Translations under genes and position numbers: made by a program | Source: Sansalvadorimonas sp965243775 | GTDB taxonomy: Bacteria > Pseudomonadota > Gammaproteobacteria > Pseudomonadales > Endozoicomonadaceae | NCBI GenBank assembly: GCA_965243775.1 | Contig: CBDEWF010000077.1 | Span: 62,001-126,000, forward strand | Reading direction: 5' to 3' | DNA length: 64,000 nt | Part shown: in pieces, positions 18,812-27,050 of the stretch | Position numbering within the stretch: position 1 is the first letter of the stretch | Layout: each line of letters opens with the position of its first letter | The notes under the pieces: model-generated | What the model was told of the DNA's origin: nothing | The model's input: the letters and a program-made list of their open reading frames with translations, nothing else | Databases searched by the model: none

Positions 18812-19547
18812 ATGGTAAAAAAGCAAATTGATCCTGAAGCGTTCCGTATGGAAGTTGATACCAGAGAAATTTTTGCTCAGTCAGATGCTTCCTATGGGAG
18901 TCGTCGTATGGCGCAAGCCTTGCGAAAAAAGGGTTACTGCGTGGGACGCTATCAGGCAAGAAGCCTGATGCGAAAGCTTGGCCTGAAGGTGCGGGTATCC
19001 CGAAAATTCAAGGTAACGACTAACAGCAAGCACAAGCTGCCAGTTGCTCCCAACCTGCTGAACCGTGAATTTATGATAGCGGAGCCGGACAAGGTCTACG
19101 TCGCAGATATCACCTACTTGTGGACCCGCGAAGGTTGGGTCTACCTGGCTGCCGTCGTAGACTTGTTTTCCCGGAAGGTTGTTGGGTGGTCCGTGAGCAG
19201 CCGCATGACGACAGACTTGCCACTGGAAGCCGTGAGAATGGCTTACTGGGGCAGAAAACCTGAAAAGGGCGTGATGCATCATTCTGATCGCGGCAGCCAA
19301 TATGCCTCTCTGGATTACCAGAAGCAGCTCAGGGAGTACGGCATGATTTGCAGTATGAGTCGCAAGGGGAATTGCTGGGATAACTCAGTGATGGAACGTT
19401 TCTTTGGCAGTCTGAAAAGGGAGAGGACAGACCACTACATCTACGATACCCGGGCAGAAGTTGAAGCACATGTTGTTGATTACATTTTGTTCTACAACAA
19501 CGAGAGGTTGCACTCATACCTCGACTACATGAGTCCGGTAGATTTTG
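18812..19547 (+). pseudogene. IS3-family OrfB, main part with DDE core
   Basis: The reading frame resumes after IS110 with KKQIDPEAFRMEVD and carries the rve integrase core: VYVADITYLW, MHHSDRGSQYAS and the late glutamate in GNCWDNSVMERFFGSLKRE, so all DDE residues are kept. It is cut at DYMSPVDF by the ISL3 element; the last codons (EQQELEKAA and stop) are at 20882-20910 after removing ISL3 and one target copy. Confidence 0.85.
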
Positions 19548-20873
19548 GGGGCTTTCTCAGGTTGGCAGATCATATCTGAGCCTCCTGCCGGATTTTCAGA
19601 TACAGATATTCAAGGTCGTTATAGCCACAAGCCTTGTAGACAATACGTTTGATCACACCGTTAAAGGCCTCAATTTTTGCACTGGTTATTCGGTGCTGAC
19701 AGTATGACAGGAGTCCTTCTCTGGCCCGATCCAACCCTTTGGCAAACCGCCTGAGTTCGCCAATGCCTGTTTCTGTGGCCAGCTCGATCCACCTGTCGAG
19801 AAACTTACTGGCACAACCTTTGTAAGTGTACGTCCAGAGCTGCTTGAGCATATCCTTCAGGGTGTAGGCTTGGTACAGGTCTTCGTTCATAGCCAACAGT
19901 TCTTTCAGACAGCTTTCTCCCTTGGGGGTGAGGTTCTCAGGGTTCCTGAACAAATTGAAGCGCTGCCCCTTGATGAAAGGCTTATCATCAACTTCAGCCT
20001 GCCTCCATTCCCGACGACGGATTTTATCTATGACATCGTTGTAATTGGCAATAATGTGAAACTTGTCGTAAACGATATCGGCGTCAGGAAGGTGCTCCCT
20101 GACCGACGCTTTGTAGCTACCACCACGGTCTATACCCACACATTCAATGCGAGACTTTTGTTCCGGAGTTAAGCGGCTGAGGAATTGGTCCAGGGTGGCT
20201 TTTCGCTTGCCTTCACCAAGGAACAGGGTTTCGCCCGTATCAGCATTCAGAACAACAGTCAGGTAATGGTGTCCTTTACCAATGGATTTCTCATCAATCA
20301 ACAGGGCTCGTATGTTATCCAGGTCAGGGGCTGGCAGAGTTTTCATCAATATCTCTTTATCCCAGCGCCTGGCCGTATGATGCGAGATAGAGATGAATTC
20401 AGGAATCTTGTTGCAGGGCATATAGCGGCAGAGATGACTGACATGTTGCTTCAGCCGTTCAGTAGCCTGCGCTTTGGGAGCCAACCCGGGAGGCGTGACT
20501 GTTTCAATGTGCCCACAGTGGGAACACCGTCCCTGGTAAACAGTGAAGCATAATTGCACATCCAGAGTACCCAGCGGCAAGTCCAGCACGGTACGCTCAT
20601 TCTCACGGATTTTACCCATTGGGTTCTGACACTGACTGCATCTGAACTGCTGTATCCGACCATCCCGGCGCAGGTAAACTGTAGCCACAGATTCATTCCA
20701 ATCAATATCAATGTGGTCGATAACCCAGCCGGGAAATGAGAACATAGGACGCAGTGAGGGTGTTGTAGACATGTCTGCTCCTTCAGAAATGTTGATCCGT
20801 TCAAATCAACCTTTGCCTGAAGGCTATTTCTGTTTCAACCCCTCATTTTCATCTGCCAACCTGAGAAAGCCCC
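19548..20873 (-). mobile_element. ISL3-family element, copy 1
   Basis: This 1326-bp element has terminal inverted repeats beginning GGGGCTTTCTCAGGTTGGCA. It is flanked by an 8-bp direct repeat agattttg (19540-19547 and 20874-20881), the duplication length usual for ISL3. It is inserted near the 3' end of the IS3 orfB, and removing it restores that reading frame exactly. Confidence 0.95.
19570..20772 (-). CDS. ISL3-family transposase, copy 1
   Basis: A 400-residue protein with an N-terminal zinc-finger-like region (FRCSQC and GRCSHCGH), an HTH segment and the ISL3 DDE core: LLIDEKSIGKGHHY, ECVGIDRGGSYKASV with VYDKFHI, and the final glutamate in SAKIEAFNGVIKRI. It appears intact. It differs from copy 2 at only three residues, all within the first ~35 (I/N, N/D, Y/S). 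Confidence 0.95.
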   Translation of the reverse strand: MSTTPSLRPMFSFPGWVIDHIDIDWNESVATVYLRRDGRIQQFRCSQCQNPMGKIRENERTVLDLPLGTLDVQLCFTVYQGRCSHCGHIETVTPPGLAPKAQATERLKQHVSHLCRYMPCNKIPEFISISHHTARRWDKEILMKTLPAPDLDNIRALLIDEKSIGKGHHYLTVVLNADTGETLFLGEGKRKATLDQFLSRLTPEQKSRIECVGIDRGGSYKASVREHLPDADIVYDKFHIIANYNDVIDKIRRREWRQAEVDDKPFIKGQRFNLFRNPENLTPKGESCLKELLAMNEDLYQAYTLKDMLKQLWTYTYKGCASKFLDRWIELATETGIGELRRFAKGLDRAREGLLSYCQHRITSAKIEAFNGVIKRIVYKACGYNDLEYLYLKIRQEAQI

Positions 20874-20935
20874 AGATTTTGAGCAACAGGAATTGGAAAA
20901 AGCAGCTTAACTTGGTGTCCTTTTTTACTTGACCA

Positions 20936-21844
20936 CTACACCCACTCGCCGGTCTTGTAACACCAGACAAAAGCGATAGCCAGAATGCCCAGTAGCTTTG
21001 AGGCTCTATCCAACTTGGTGAGGTGTGTTTCCTCCATGTTAAACCCGCGTCCTTTCAGAGACTGGAACATGGTTTCTATCTGCCACCTATCCAGGTAGTC
21101 CTGAACAGCACGTTCAGGGTCTGCCTGACAAATGAGAGCCATAAGACCTTTCTCAGACCGAGCAGCAGCAAGATAAACTGTATGCCCCCACACCTTACGA
21201 GGCTTGCGTATCACCATGTGTTCACCAACCTTTATGGTGAAGATGCGCCGAACAGGCAGCAGGCGGTTTTGATGCTTGTTGGGTATCTGGGTATTCACTG
21301 GAATCCGAAGGCAGAACGGCCAGTTATATTCGACCAGGTAACCCAGCCATTTCTTTCCTTTGAACTCCCTGTCTGCCATAAGGCGCTCTACTTTCTGGTC
21401 AGGGAAGATGTCCAGAAACAAGTTCAGTAGATCAATGCGCTCCTGAGTATTCGAGTTGCCCTTCTTGTCGAGCATGACCCACAACAGGGGTATAGCCATA
21501 CCTTTGTAGTTAATGGCCAGATAAAGAATGTTGAACTTGGATCGTCCCAGCATCCATGTTGTTCGATCCATGCTGAGCTTCCAAGGCCCTTCGGGGCCGA
21601 ACAAACACGCTATAAGTTTGGCGAGAGTGACTGTATCGAGGGAGACCTTCTGGAAAAAATTCTGTATACGGCGATAGCAGGACTCTGTTTGAGCAAAACC
21701 CGGGAAGTTTGCGGCAAGGCGGGTAAGATTCACTGTTCGCAACTGAATAATGCTGATGACCAAGATGGAAATAAGCTCAAGCCGCGGCTTGCTTAGAGCG
21801 AGATATGGCTTAATCTGCTGGGAGAGTGAGCTGGTAATGTCCAT
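20936..21844 (-). pseudogene. IS4-family transposase, C-terminally truncated
   Basis: About 300 residues from MDITSSLSQQIKPYLALS. It contains the first DDE aspartate in LSMDRTTWMLG, MADREFKG, and the full IS4 signature Y-x2-R-x3-E-x6-K in YLDRWQIETMFQSLK. It stops at KTGEWV by chance at the junction with IS3, whereas the second copy goes on for about 55 more residues. The reading frame here lacks the one-base insertion that breaks copy 2. Confidence 0.85.
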
Positions 21845-21928
21845 GGCTGCTTCCGATGGCTTTTTTTGCACAGCCTTTCATAGCAGCTTTGCTACGTTGC
21901 CAGCTCACTTTTTTTGTCGTGTACAGAG
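20941..21928 (-). mobile_element. IS4-family element, copy 1, truncated
   Basis: One terminal repeat is present (gtcgtgtacagag at 21916-21928), identical to that of the complete copy at 36175-37354. The other end is missing because the IS3 element joins inside the transposase gene. About 190 bp including the last ~55 codons and one terminal repeat are lost. Confidence 0.85.
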
Positions 21929-21955
21929 TTCAATTTGCTATCCGTGTTGTCCCTG

Positions 21956-21978
21956 AAACACACATCTGACCCACTACC
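21956..21978. mobile_element. Isolated IS1-family end
   Basis: The sequence aaacacacatctgacccact followed by acc matches the terminal repeat of the IS1-family element at 4623-5368 with one base difference (atctg versus atttg). No IS1 transposase adjoins it, so it is a solo end left by deletion or by the neighbouring IS4 insertion. Confidence 0.75.
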
Positions 21979-22201
21979 AAACGGGTATACGCTTGTTTTT
22001 TTCTACCACCCCTTGGAGAAAGAAGAAGAGAGTTTCCTCTCCTGATTGAAACAGCTTTGGATCTACTTTTGTAGCCTTCCGTTGACTATCAGAAGTACTG
22101 TGCCGGCCTATTGGTTCACGTCCACGTCCACGTCCATGTGTATTGTTGTTTGCTCGAGGTGAGTCAGAAAAATTGCCTTCTCTAACGGTTCCATATGCCA
22201 C
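21979..22201 (-). pseudogene. Truncated ORF with RG repeats, unknown
   Basis: A frame starting at 22201 (MAYGTVREGNFSDSPRANN) contains a short arginine-glycine repeat GRGRGRE encoded by repeated cacgtc hexamers at about 22121-22136. It runs straight into the IS1 end, so the gene, if real, lost its 3' part. A similar RG-rich stretch occurs in the 975-residue protein at 29164, but no other similarity is evident. Confidence 0.35.
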
Positions 22202-22309
22202 AGGTAGATCTTCCCTTGCCTCTCATAATTAAAAGTAGAGCGTGGGGAGGTGGAATCGTTCAGGTACCCAGAAGAATATGTTATCTATATTGACAAAACT
22301 GGTAAGAAA

Positions 22310-22340
22310 AAGGCCGGTATTAGAGATAAATACCGGCCTT
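22310..22340 (-). terminator. folD terminator
   Basis: A perfect 11-bp stem (aaggccggtat / ataccggcctt) with a 9-base loop lies 32 bases after the folD stop on the minus strand. It is followed there by TTTTCTT, as expected for a rho-independent terminator. Confidence 0.8.
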
Positions 22341-22371
22341 CGATTATTGATTCTATTTAGAAGTCAAGAAA

Positions 22372-23268
22372 CTACTTACCTTCCAGGTGCCACCATGCAG
22401 ACTTCACCGTATTCTTCATCAGCATGGTAATGGTCATTGGGCCAACACCGCCAGGAACCGGAGTAATCTTGCCAGCTACCTTGTAGGCTTCTTCGTAGTC
22501 AACATCACCGCTGAGAATAGCCTTGCTGGTCTCTTCGTTGGTACCAACCCGGTTAACACCCACATCAATAACAGTAGCGCCAGGCTTGATCCACTCTGGC
22601 TTCACCAGACCGGGAACACCGGCAGCCACGATCAGGATATCAGCACGCTTACAGTGGGCGGCCAGATCCTGGGTGCGGGTATGAACCATGGTAACAGTAC
22701 TGTTGGCACCCGGGCCTTTCTGGCCCATCATGACGGATATTGGCTTACCAACAATATTGGAGCGGCCAACAACAACCACCTCTGCGCCAGAAGTCTCTGT
22801 ACCGGAACGAACGATCATTTCCTGGATACCGGCAGGCGTACAGGGCAGGTAGCGAACCTGATCACCGCCGATCACCATCTTGCCCAGGTTGACAGGGTGG
22901 AAACCGTCCACATCCTTATCAGGGTTGATAGCATTAATGACAGCATCTTCATTGATATGCTTGGGCAGGGGCAGCTGAACCAGAATACCGTGGATATCAG
23001 GATCCTGGTTGTACTTCTTAATCAGAGCCAGCAGCTCTTCTTCTGAAATGTCTTCCGGCTGATTGTCCTGAACTTCATGGAAGCCCAGAGACAGTGCAGT
23101 TTTCACCTTCAGAGTGACATAACTGACAGAGGCAGGATTTTCACCCACCAGAATGGTCACAAGACCCGGACCCTTGCCATGGGCCTCTTTCATTCTTACA
23201 ACTTCCTGTTCGAGCTCTGCAAGGATCTCCTTGCGCATCTGTGTTCCACTGATGATCTCTGCACTCAT
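22372..23268 (-). CDS. folD: Bifunctional methylenetetrahydrofolate dehydrogenase/cyclohydrolase
   Basis: A 298-residue cytoplasmic enzyme that converts 5,10-methylene-THF to 10-formyl-THF in two steps with NADP+. Signature regions are SVSYVTLKVK (the tyrosine and lysine of the active site), HGILVQLPLP, DVDGFHPVN, the NADP-loop VVVGRSNIVGKPISVMM and PVPGGVGPMTITML. ATG at 23268 is chosen because homologues begin there and a ggagag site precedes it; the longer frame adds 38 unrelated residues. The insert GQKGPGANSTVT between the NADP loop and the next strand is a few residues longer than in E. coli FolD. Confidence 0.95.
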   Translation of the reverse strand: MSAEIISGTQMRKEILAELEQEVVRMKEAHGKGPGLVTILVGENPASVSYVTLKVKTALSLGFHEVQDNQPEDISEEELLALIKKYNQDPDIHGILVQLPLPKHINEDAVINAINPDKDVDGFHPVNLGKMVIGGDQVRYLPCTPAGIQEMIVRSGTETSGAEVVVVGRSNIVGKPISVMMGQKGPGANSTVTMVHTRTQDLAAHCKRADILIVAAGVPGLVKPEWIKPGATVIDVGVNRVGTNEETSKAILSGDVDYEEAYKVAGKITPVPGGVGPMTITMLMKNTVKSAWWHLEGK

Positions 23269-23676
23269 AAGGTCTCTCCAGATGTATCGTATTTCTGCGA
23301 CCGGGACGTCTCCTGGATAAGTGAACAAAAAGCACCACTCACCCTGACCGCTATCGATAGAAGTCGATCCCGAGTGTGCCATGACTGTTCAGTTTGTACA
23401 GAAAATATGCACAAATATGGTGAAAATTCCCCAGTTCATGCTTATTTCATACGACTGGATACACAATATAACCAGACACTCGCGTGCAGGTACTCTCTGG
23501 TTAACATGAATGACATAAGAGTTAAGGTACCAAAATAGCTGTCGCTGAGATATCTACAAGAAGTGAAAGTCTGTAACCGCGGGGATAAGATTGCTCACTT
23601 GGGCAAGGGCTGGTAACAGAACTCCGATATCCTGCACCGAAGTTCTGATCGGCTTTTTGAACAACAGGAATGCGTG
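23269..23676. other. Intergenic region between folD and tatA
   Basis: No supported gene, tRNA or repeat was found in these ~400 bases. The folD promoter must lie in the part near 23300-23400, but no clear consensus is visible. Confidence 0.4.
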
Positions 23677-23846
23677 TTACTGCTGCTCTTTGTTTGCCTG
23701 CTCATCATCCTTGATAGCTTTTCGGAAACCTTTCACAGCCCCCCCAGATCTTCACCGATACTGCCAAGGCGTTTAGTGCCGAACAGAACCACTACGATCA
23801 ACAGAACAATCAGAAGCTGCGGCATACTGATACCACCAAATCCCAT
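23677..23846 (-). pseudogene. tatA: TatA twin-arginine translocase protein, frameshifted
   Basis: The frame from 23846 reads MGFGGISMPQLLIVLLIVVV, then LFGTKRLGSIGEDLGG: the single N-terminal membrane helix, the FGTK hinge and the start of the amphipathic helix of TatA. At a run of seven G (minus strand, 23739-23745) the frame then meets a stop after one further residue. With one extra G it would continue GAVKGFRKAIKDDEQ to a stop at 23677, giving a normal ~56-residue TatA. The gene is therefore one base short, by mutation, phase variation or sequencing error. tatB and tatC are not adjacent. TatA would form the pore of the export system for folded proteins such as molybdoenzymes. Confidence 0.8.
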
Positions 23847-23969
23847 AAGGTTGACCTCTAGTCAGCTTTTTCAATTTTATCAGATGACCGTAACATGCCA
23901 GAGAGATGGATTTTCAGCCAGTGCATCTTTCACTGATTCATTGTGGTTTATTACCAATGCTCATCACAA

Positions 23970-24818
23970 TCAATGGGCTGCTGCCACCCCTAGCAAATCA
24001 TAGAAATAGATGCGTTCCATGACCTCACCAACGACTACCAGAACAGTTCCGAGCAATGCACTGCAGCGAGCATTTGTTCCACGGATGGCTGGTGCTACCC
24101 AAGCCAGCAGTCCAGCAAGAACCAGAGCGGCATGCAGATAGATTGGCAATGCATGGTTATCTCCCATGGCATGGATAGTACCAGCCTCAACCAGGCGGAC
24201 AAGAAGCATCATCGTACCGTAGGCCAGTAAAACGATAGAAGCAAAACCAAGCCAGCCGATGACTTTACGGGCCATCAATTGGAACTCACCAAGAGATTGA
24301 TCGTTTCCCAGGAACAAGAGTGCAGCCATGCTGGTACCACATGCCAGAGCGCTCTGGTAAAACAGAACAGCTGTAAGGCTATTATTCCAGGCCGGAGCGG
24401 AAGGCATGGTTAATACATCGGCAACAGCCTTGATCAGCCAAGCAGCTATGACCATGCCTATAATAATCAGGCCATTTCCCAGCCCCGTATTTTCGCTGCT
24501 TTTTCTCTGCACGATATTCACTGGCAGGAGTACAGCACCAAAAGCACCAAGGGAAGTCATCTCAACTGTCAGAGCAGAGCCTTGGGTCAGGCTGTGTATA
24601 ACATGATTCGTCTGCCCTGCCTGCCAAAAGTGAATACCGGCAACAACCAGAGCCAGGCCAAGCATAACCAGAGCAAATAAATAACCTCGATTCAAACTGC
24701 TAATCTCACTCCCCTGTGGCGTATCAGGCGAACATAGCTGAACAAGGCCAACAGTAAAAAACAGTCCGGCAGCACACTGGGCCAGAATAGTAAACAGAAC
24801 CAAAGAAAATTGTTCCAT
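23970..24818 (-). CDS. DmsC-type membrane anchor of a DMSO/molybdoenzyme reductase
   Basis: A 282-residue protein with eight or so hydrophobic segments, matching DmsC (about 287 residues) in its start (FSLVLFTILAQCAAGLF) and in FYQSALACGTSMAALLF. DmsC anchors the catalytic DmsA and iron-sulfur DmsB subunits to the membrane and takes electrons from menaquinol. No dmsA or dmsB of normal length is present upstream: the preceding frame, 2 bases away, encodes only 75 residues. This is therefore an orphan anchor or the last intact piece of a deleted operon. Confidence 0.8.
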   Translation of the reverse strand: MEQFSLVLFTILAQCAAGLFFTVGLVQLCSPDTPQGSEISSLNRGYLFALVMLGLALVVAGIHFWQAGQTNHVIHSLTQGSALTVEMTSLGAFGAVLLPVNIVQRKSSENTGLGNGLIIIGMVIAAWLIKAVADVLTMPSAPAWNNSLTAVLFYQSALACGTSMAALLFLGNDQSLGEFQLMARKVIGWLGFASIVLLAYGTMMLLVRLVEAGTIHAMGDNHALPIYLHAALVLAGLLAWVAPAIRGTNARCSALLGTVLVVVGEVMERIYFYDLLGVAAAH

Positions 24819-24820
24819 GG

Positions 24821-25048
24821 TTAAATCTCCCCCCAGCTTTGCAGCTTGTTAATTCCACAATAATTTGTGCAGGCCACTCTTTTACCATTAGCCGGTTTAT
24901 CATTAGCCGGACAGCGCTTCTGGCTTACAGCCACAGGAAACCAGTGGGCACCAGAAATGGAAGCGGCACTCCCTGCCTTTGCTGCCATATTAACAAACAT
25001 CCGACGCCCTTTTTTTAAACCATGAACGTGCTTGATAGTGTCTGACAT
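24821..25048 (-). CDS. Short protein with Tat-like signal, possible molybdoenzyme remnant
   Basis: 75 residues. The N-terminus GLKKGRRMFVNMAAKAGSAAS has a twin-arginine pair followed by a weakly hydrophobic stretch, like the start of exported molybdoenzyme subunits. The rest (a cysteine pair in CTNYCG and an unmatched tail) is not recognisable. Its stop lies 2 bases before the DmsC start, so it is likely co-transcribed. It may be a deleted dmsA/dmsB fusion or a true small exported protein; I favour the first. Confidence 0.4.
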   Translation of the reverse strand: MSDTIKHVHGLKKGRRMFVNMAAKAGSAASISGAHWFPVAVSQKRCPANDKPANGKRVACTNYCGINKLQSWGEI

Positions 25049-25634
25049 AGCAATTCTATACGGGTAATTTTTGTAGCTGAAGCTGGGTTCAGATCATAAG
25101 ATCACTGGATCAGCTGAAGGGAATATCAACACATTTGCTCTATTAAAATGATGATTTAAGGCAACAAATCGACCGACCGTATTTAGCCATTAAAAACAAA
25201 AAACGACTTTAGTAAAATTTACATTACCTACAATTAAAATATTTACACTTGATTCAATATAATTTTACTACGCAGTCAATAATAGGAGTACCATAGATCT
25301 CGTCATTGTAGCCCTGGTAAAATAAAACGATACAAAGATACTTTTCTTTTAAGTACCCGGGCATATGGAATCGCATATTTCTGGCCAACAAACAGGTTGC
25401 TCAGCTGGGTTGCAGTGCAGGAAGCATAGCCCGCTATGTGACAGGATCTGCGGCACGGGTGAGCGGCCTAGAGATTGAGTCAGAAATATATGATTTTATG
25501 TGGCTGGGTTTATTACCGTTTTAGACGGAGCATCAAACAGCCAGCTCCAATAGTTATTTTATTCTACACAACATTGTTCTTTCGAGCATCGATCAGTCCG
25601 TGGCTAACAAGCATGCAATGACTACTAACCAAAG
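25049..25634. other. AT-rich intergenic region with a gene fragment
   Basis: A ~585-bp stretch, mostly AT-rich, that marks the change from dms-like to foreign sequence. The only recognisable content is the methyltransferase-like fragment at 25381-25524. No IS end was identified. Confidence 0.5.
25381..25524 (+). pseudogene. SAM-methyltransferase motif I fragment
   Basis: An open segment reads LANKQVAQLGCSAGSIARYV, followed by TGSAARVSGLEIESEIYDF and a stop. LGCSAGS...VSGLEIE resembles the glycine-rich SAM-binding loop and the acidic end of strand 2 in class I methyltransferases. There is no start codon or remaining domain, so it is a relic. Confidence 0.45.
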
Positions 25635-25694
25635 ATGAACGAAATTAGATGTACAGTTATCGAACAGGCAAGCTTTAAATTAACAGGACACAAA

Positions 25695-26900
25695 ATGAAC
25701 AGATTGCAATCAAGCAATTTATTTACGAGAATGACATGCATATATTTTTCATTGTGGCTAACAGTATTACATACGAGCGCTTACAGCCAAAATGATGACA
25801 TTTACATTCCTATAACACCATATCGTTCTGTTAATGAACAGCATGATAATTGCCAGCATATTGGAAGATCAAAAGAAACCATTAAATTTATTGAGTTAGG
25901 ACGTAATGAGATAATTGATACCAATCAATTATCTACCAAAGCTTTACTTGAGCTTGCAAACTGGTATTTGACGGCTATTTCAGTTAATCATCAATTCTCG
26001 GAATGGGTTAGAGAGCACGCAAAAATTACACGGCAAGCAATATGTCAACATTTATTGGATAAAATTCCGGATACAGGTTTTAACCTAGATACTCTTGCCG
26101 ACTTAAACTCCGTTGAGGCAAAAGTAGAAGGCGCTAGAGTTAGTACAAACAATCTCCAAGAGTATGAATATCGCAGTGGTTATCCAAAAACCAATTATGA
26201 TTTAACTCTCATTCCAATACTAGTAAGGCTATTTATCATTGAAGGTCACTATATTTTTCCAGATAAATTTTTTATTGCCCGTTTAAAAAAAGCTATAAAT
26301 GGAGCCAGACAGATAACCCAAGGCTCTCCTGTACTTGAAATCGCTGCCGGTCACGGTATTATAGCCAAAGAGCTAAACAAACAACACATACCAATTACAG
26401 CTATTGATGACTTTTCAGATCTGAGCATGCTCAGATCAAAAAATCAATTCGTTCAGACAGATGATGCAACAAATGCAACAAATGCAATAAATACATATCA
26501 TGACCACAAGGTTTATCTTGGGTTCAGTATTCCAATTAAACTAGAAGATAATCTATACAAAACAATTTTATCTAAGTCTGGACCAAGAATATTATTTCAC
26601 AGTCGTGCAAAAATTCATTCTATTTACAAAAGAAGAAGTGAACTTATCACTGCATTGAAAGATCTATTCCCCAATCGAAATTTTTACATTGACGAATTAA
26701 ACATGGCGGTTCCTATTATTTATGGTTATGAACCTATGATTATCGTTTATTCCGATGACACTAGTCGTGATCGACACAAATGGGATAATAACATAAAAAA
26801 AATAAAAAAACTGAAAGTAAATATAGAGACTATGTTAGCTAATCAAATCAAAGGCAATAAGAAGTTTAATAGATCACCTCTTGAACACGATGAGCTTTAA
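25695..26900 (+). CDS. Putative secreted methyltransferase-like protein
   Basis: A 401-residue protein in very AT-rich DNA, unlike its neighbours. The start at 25695 gives a signal peptide (MNRLQSSNLFTRMTCIYFSL then WLTVLHTSAYSQ) and is preceded by an aggac site; an in-frame ATG 20 codons earlier is possible. Near the middle, VLEIAAGHGIIAKELNKQHI then PITAIDD resembles SAM-binding motif I and the acidic residue of strand 2 in class I methyltransferases. The rest is unrecognised. A methyltransferase fold with an export signal is unusual and, with the base composition, suggests horizontal acquisition. A host-directed role is conjecture. Confidence 0.6.
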   Translation: MNRLQSSNLFTRMTCIYFSLWLTVLHTSAYSQNDDIYIPITPYRSVNEQHDNCQHIGRSKETIKFIELGRNEIIDTNQLSTKALLELANWYLTAISVNHQFSEWVREHAKITRQAICQHLLDKIPDTGFNLDTLADLNSVEAKVEGARVSTNNLQEYEYRSGYPKTNYDLTLIPILVRLFIIEGHYIFPDKFFIARLKKAINGARQITQGSPVLEIAAGHGIIAKELNKQHIPITAIDDFSDLSMLRSKNQFVQTDDATNATNAINTYHDHKVYLGFSIPIKLEDNLYKTILSKSGPRILFHSRAKIHSIYKRRSELITALKDLFPNRNFYIDELNMAVPIIYGYEPMIIVYSDDTSRDRHKWDNNIKKIKKLKVNIETMLANQIKGNKKFNRSPLEHDEL

Positions 26901-27050
26901 AACAATTACTGAACTTATCTCCAGCCGTTTGCCTGTTACGGGGCTGCTTCAGATAAAAAGTGTATACGATTAGAGGAAAGTGTTTAGGGGAAAGCGGAAA
27001 TGCAGAGCAGTTTTGCAAACATGTTCTGCATTGTTGAACTCAGTGGTTTA

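Larger units (their letters stand above)
16753..20940 (+). mobile_element. IS3-family element carrying nested IS110 and ISL3 elements
   Basis: The left end (TGAATGGTCTAATGACTCCG, then GACACC) and the right end (reverse complement TGTAGTGGTCAAGTAAAAAA, then GGACACC) form the imperfect inverted repeats of an IS3-family element. Without its two inserts it would be about 1.28 kb. It holds orfA, an A7G slippery site and an orfB that is cut once by IS110 and once by ISL3. Left flank is an IS630 end, right flank is the middle of an IS4 transposase, and no direct repeat matches between them. The whole block therefore arose by rearrangement, not one simple insertion. Confidence 0.85.

Noticed and set aside
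22387..23046. A 219-codon ORF antisense to folD
   Set aside because: It is the mirror of a highly conserved enzyme gene and has no domain of its own.
23560..23650. A GC-richer stretch that looked like a possible tRNA
   Set aside because: No cloverleaf, TTC loop or acceptor stem could be formed by eye.
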